Notes under the pieces: model-generated | Seen by the model: only the letters and a program-made list of their open reading frames with translations | What the model was told of the DNA's origin: nothing | Databases searched by the model: none | Part shown: positions 53,570 to 64,000 of the stretch, in pieces | Layout of the letters: each line of letters begins with the position of its first letter | How positions within the stretch are numbered: position 1 is the first letter of the stretch | Made by a program: the position numbers and the translations under genes | Source: Ceratorhiza oryzae-sativae | Taxonomy: Eukaryota > Basidiomycota > Agaricomycetes > Cantharellales > Ceratobasidiaceae | Length of the DNA: 64,000 nt | Reading direction: 5' to 3' | Assembly (NCBI GenBank): GCA_030998015.1 | Contig: JARWMV010000233.1 | Location: 1,302,001 to 1,366,000 of the forward strand

Positions 53570-54719
53570 CCATTGGGGGCCTGCGCCCGAAATTCTAGGC
53601 GAACTATTCCCCATCAGCGTTACCCAGCGGCCTTGCATGCGGCCAAGCCCTCGGAATGATACTCGATTTAACAGCTCGTTCGTATGCGTCAAGTGGCACA
53701 GGATTGCTGTTAGTACACCCCGTCTTTGATCTCATGTCAACATTTCCCACATGCGATGAGTCTCAGTCCATCATCTTGATGGGCCTCGCGCGTAGATCAT
53801 CCGCTCTATTGGCGTGCCACTACACATCCATATATAATTAATACCTCCCAGTAGATCACTTCCAGCAAGGTCTCTTTTGTTCAGGATTAATGGCTACACT
53901 ACGACCGCATTTGGGGAAAATTTAATGATTGAGAATATCTGGTTTGACACTAGAGGATCTGGCTCTTGAATCACTGAATGACCAGTCAGTACTGTTATGC
54001 AACTCATTGAAGCGCGCAATCTTGAAACACCTTTGGCGCGATTCTGATTATAGCTCGCGGGATAATCTGAGGGCATCCTAGTTTCACGGAGTCAGTAAAA
54101 TATACTTCTATATGGTAGGCTGGCTCTTTTTGCACCAAAACTCCGTCAAGATTCTAAATAATTGTCCGAATCTGCATACGCTATGAAGCCTAATGATGGG
54201 CCACTATTGGCTCCAACGCCAGTTTTTATGGATTTCTTGAAATACATAGAAGTGGATTATGGCACTGTATTTTTATTGTCCATTTTGCATACGCGGCTTG
54301 AGCTTGTACTCAAATTTGGCGACTGGTACGGTGCTTGTACCCCCGTGATTGAACCTTTCTGTGCTCACTCCAAAGTTGTGGCGTTGACCGTCACTAGGAT
54401 AAATGAACACTCCTCTGAAAATAGGAAATTCTTTACGCGGAATTTCCCGTTTCTGCCACATTTGCGTACACTCCGCTTTGACATGGGACCATACGACGCA
54501 TATTGGCCCTGTGAACTAGAACATTTTATCCGCTCCAGCGTCAATTCTTGCCCCGAAAATCTTCGGTCTATCCCTTTTGCTATAACTTTCCGTCGAAACC
54601 ATCTTGCGTATCAGAAAGTTATTCACTGTCGCTTTTCTTGGTTGCTGGTTTGCGTCATTCATGATCGTTGCCCAAGACATTACTTACTGGACGAAGAAAT
54701 CAGTGGCGGATATCCATGA
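53570..54719 (+). pseudogene. F-box / LRR relic
   Basis: PEILGELFPISVTQRP, then FVCVKWHRIAVSTPRL and a TGA at 53727-53729 where the family has Trp (usually LWSHV): an F-box core with a stop. Further down, an open frame (54162-54719) matches the C-terminal part of the F-box gene at 38848-40404: ILHTRLELVLKFGDW, HSKVVALTVTRINE, FPFLPHLRTLRFDMG. Frames do not join without several changes. A dead paralogue of the neighbouring intronless gene. Confidence 0.7.
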
Positions 54720-55141
54720 AGATATGTGCACATATTGGGCCAATCTTGCGCAGCGGGTAGTCAATTATCATTTCGTCCCCAAAAATATTCATGTGGGGAT
54801 TCATCAATTCACAAAGACAATAATAGAGGGCGCTTGGTGTCTACGACCTTCATTATATACTGGCCTTGTAATGCATAGGTAAAAAAGTCTATCTTGTGAT
54901 GATAAATAACAGACTTGATGCCAACGTTGGTTGAATGCGCACCAGGCGATCTTGTGATCAGATCAGCAAGCGCCCTTGTCACGTGGCCTCCCGTCAATCA
55001 CGAAATTTCCCGGCTACTCCTCCCGCCGTTACTGGATCATCTGAGGCCTGTGCTCCTGCTGCAAATCCGGCCACGCTGAAAGTTCAAAACAATAAAATTC
55101 GGATGTTCAAGTGCTGAACACCGAGGTCTGGTTCGTACACG

Positions 55142-58097
<2,956 letters not shown>

Positions 58098-58250
58098 AAT
58101 AGATGGTTCTGGCGCTTTCGCGTGTTTTGAATGTTGTATCCCCCACTCATTCGCTCGCATAATTTATCCTTTTGAAGTGCGTTATGTCATCCAGATCAGG
58201 TGGCAATGATGTCATGTAGCAAGGGGTTTCGAACTTCGGGCTGTACCATC

Positions 58251-61556
<3,306 letters not shown>

Positions 61557-61803
61557 ATGCGTTCGATAGCACATTGCCTCGTTTGATTCGTATGCGATGT
61601 GAATATATGAAGATTAATTCTTCAATGGAAACGGCGGATAGCCAAACTGGGTTGCCTACCCTCTAAATTGAACGCTATGCTCGCGCATGCATACCCGGTG
61701 CACGACAAACTAAGCTCGGATCCCTTCCGAGAACTCTTGTTACGAAGATAGAAGGAAGAAGTTGACGAGACAATAAAGTAAGCACTACATAACCTAGAGC
61801 TAT

Positions 61804-61960
61804 GTAGCTTTGTCTGTCGGGCATTGATCATGGCGAGAGGGAACTGGCCGAGGGACTGACGATGGGGCGGAGTAGAAAGCAGTCTCTAACAGTATGCGCC
61901 ATAAATGCCTTACATAGCCGCGGGCTGAGTGCGCAGGATAAGCTGGATTCTAAAATAAAG
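61804..61960 (+). mobile_element. 5'-truncated LINE 3' UTR copy
   Basis: GTCTGTCGGGCATTG ... GCGGAGTAGAAAGCA ... CATAGCCGCGGGCTGAG ... GATTCTAAAATAAAG matches 17453-17614 (the 3' UTR of the LINE fragment) and ends in an A-rich tail. No coding part is present, as usual for truncated retroposition. It keeps CpGs that the 17-kb copy has lost. Confidence 0.65.
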
Positions 61961-63249
61961 AAGCCGAGATCCCAGCATCCTTACCTACGGCAATCCAAGG
62001 GATTGGATCCATTGAGCAGCATGAAGCCTTCATGAGTGTTACATGCATTCAATACTCACCGACTTGGAACAAATAACGGTCCGTTATATAATACTCGATA
62101 GCGGAGCAGTTCGACGAATTGAGCAATTAGGCCATGTTTACACCGCTCGTGGCTTGGATATTTTTGGTGCCTATGCAATTGAATCATTCCGATTATCATT
62201 GCACCAAGGCTTCACCATGTATGCGCTGCGAAGTATCGAACACCGTATGCTCTTGGACAGAAATTCAAAATGTTCAGGAATACTGGACCTATCTCTTCAC
62301 CATTTCCATAATATTTCATTATGAGTATGTCCCTACACTTGTTATTGTGTAGACACACGCCATGACGTCTCACGCAGGGAGACTTCTGTGGCCAAGATAC
62401 AATCGTACTACGAGGTACAGTGAGAATACAATACATAAGAAATAAAGAAAAATACAGTACCTTAGCTCAACTACGAAGGTAGAGAACTAAGGAAGGGAGA
62501 GGGGGTTCCCGCGAACTCGCGCATGATATCAGAGAGGGGGACAAGAAACAAGTACAAATATGCGCATACATGCACGCATATGATCGTAAATTCAACACAG
62601 TGGTGCATGTGTCTTGTCACAGCAACTGGGCTAATGATTGACAAAATTAATACAAACAGTGAGAGTGGTTATGCGGTTGAGAACGGAGAGAGACAGGAGC
62701 CAGAAAGAATACAGTCTACAGGAGAGCCGATCAAAAGGCGTGTAATAATTAGGCGGTACTTGCCAAGCTCAAAAATAAGAAAATACATAATCAGTTTAGA
62801 TGTCCAACCCCTCCTGTCCAGACCCATTGATGCTGCAACGCGTCAAATCGGAAAGGCGCTTTCTCCAACAATCTTGGCACCACTTTGGCGCGATGCTTGG
62901 AAATTTTAAAAAAGAGTACTACAAAAGTCTCTACATGCTTATAGGCCAACCGAAAACCGACATCACTTCCCGAAAAACGTCGTCTTCGAGCGAGGATATT
63001 TCACTTGGGATAACGGTATCGGTCTTTACGAAGAACTTGTTTCAAATATGGGTTCTTCCTGAAGCTTTTGAATTATTATCTAGCTATAGGAACCCTTTTG
63101 CTTGACTCTTCGTATCACGGCAATTTCGGTTGGAGGCCAGAAAGAGCTGGAATTACTTACTGTTTAGCATGTGACTAGTGGCACGTGATTTCCATAAACA
63201 CGTGGTGGCTGAGCAACCTCGGTGGCAATCTCTGATCCCGTCCACAACG
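61961..63249. other. Intergenic between the two PRP43 paralogues
   Basis: No gene recognised. Short frames only. The last ~100 bp should hold the promoter of the second paralogue; TCACGTG-like GGCACGTGATTT lies near 63180. Confidence 0.4.
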
Positions 63250-64000
63250 ATGAGCAACCGAGCTACTGGTAGGATCTATACTTAACTTTCCTCGCCCGCA
63301 TATTCAACCCCTCAACCCGTCTACGAAGATCCGTTCCGAAACCTGATTGTGAGGCAGGTCAATGCCACCCATGCAAGAGCTATCCTCGTAGGCATAATGG
63401 TTCTGCCATTAGTCCAGTTACTGGTCAGCTGATCCAAGAGATTTCAGGATGGACGTATCAACCCTTTCACAAGTCAACCATACTCGGAGAAATATAAGAA
63501 GACATTAATTGGACGTAAAAGACTACCGGCTTTCGCTCAAATGGATAATTTCTACGAGATTGTGTGCCTACTAACTTGTTATCCTCTAAGCCTCATAACT
63601 AATTCGAGAAACCTTCATATGATCAAAAGTTCAACCAGAGTCAAATCATGGTCGTAATTGGCGCAACCGGGACCGGAAAAACTACACAGTAAGCCAAATC
63701 TTCCTCGTATAATTCCCCATTATCACAATATCCGCATATGCCAGGATACCTCAATTTGTGGCATATACAGACATGCCACACTCGAGAGGTAAAATTGTCG
63801 CTTGCACGCAGCCCAGGAGAATCGCGGCTACATCAGTAGCTCGTCGGGTCGCAGAGGAAATGGATGGTGCGCCGAGTTTCTCGCCAGCTTGCTTCACATA
63901 GTGTGTTATTAGCATCGCAGTTCAGTTAGGCAAGCAAGTGGGATACTCGATTCGATTCGAGGACGTTACGCAGGAAGGCGTTACTTTCTTGAAATACATG
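63250..64000 (+). CDS. Second PRP43-like DEAH helicase, truncated by window edge
   Basis: ATG 63250 (MSNRAT) followed by short introns. Recognisable: EDPFRNLIVRQVNATHARA, INPFTSQPYSEKYKK, MVVIGATGTGKTTQ (motif I) + IPQFVAYTDMPHSRGK, ACTQPRRIAATSVARRVAEEMD (Ia), then [20 protein letters not shown]. Exon borders match those of the first copy (same split in the Q of motif I and before VQLGKQ). It keeps the canonical IPQF where the first copy has IAQY. The DEAH box and the rest lie beyond 64000. No indel in the part seen. Confidence 0.88.

Overview
Organism. The window reads as fungal nuclear DNA, most likely from an Agaricomycete. Genes are broken by many 45-65 bp introns. The set includes a mitochondrial GTP/GDP carrier, a PIF1-type helicase, tandem S10 carboxypeptidases, F-box/LRR proteins, mitochondrial EF-G, a PRP43-type RNA helicase and a psi-producing-oxygenase relic. 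The chromodomain Ty3/gypsy elements also fit. A Rhizoctonia/Ceratobasidium-like source is a guess that cannot be proven from sequence alone.

Layout. Two compartments meet at about 25.08 kb. Positions 1-25,083 are a CpG-poor transposon graveyard. It holds the 3' end of an LTR element (C, 1-1240), a copia-type gag relic on the minus strand (1243-2782), and a chromovirus A on the plus strand (3078-16431). A is split by a second full-length chromovirus B on the minus strand (3544-9665, 5-bp target duplication CCATC). A solo LTR sits in A's gag (duplication TTCTG), a 674-bp palindromic TA-flanked MITE sits in A's pol, and a solo LTR sits inside B (duplication TGAGT). Then come a LINE 3' end with poly(A), a Ppo dioxygenase relic, another solo LTR B (duplication GCATG), and a 1446-bp near-perfect palindrome without a single CpG (23638-25083).

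Positions 25,084-64,000 are CpG-normal and gene-bearing. In order: a membrane-protein gene whose 5' end is missing next to the palindrome; tRNA-Gly(UCC) with an intron; GGC1; a PIF1-like helicase; a GH88/105-like glycoside hydrolase (minus); two S10 carboxypeptidase paralogues (minus) flanking an intronless F-box gene; two copies of an unrecognised proline-rich membrane protein with conserved 3' palindromes; an F-box relic; mitochondrial EF-G (MEF1); PRP43; and a second PRP43 paralogue running off the window.

How it works together. There is no operon or biosynthetic cluster. The strongest system-level signal is in the retrotransposons. Both chromoviruses A and B carry, two bases after the LTR, a 12-13 nt segment that is the exact complement of the sequence about 33-35 nt downstream of their own LTR TATA box. 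This is the geometry of Tf1-type self-primed reverse transcription, and the two families differ at matching positions on both sides. Both also join gag to pol by a 4-nt stop/start overlap. Premature stops in them are mostly TGA, and the LTR pair of B shows reciprocal TG/CA at former CpG sites, the footprint of cytosine methylation and deamination.

Caveat. Several conserved genes carry isolated 1-2 nt indels, some at short homopolymers. Either this copy is decaying or the assembly has residual indel errors; the sequence alone cannot decide.
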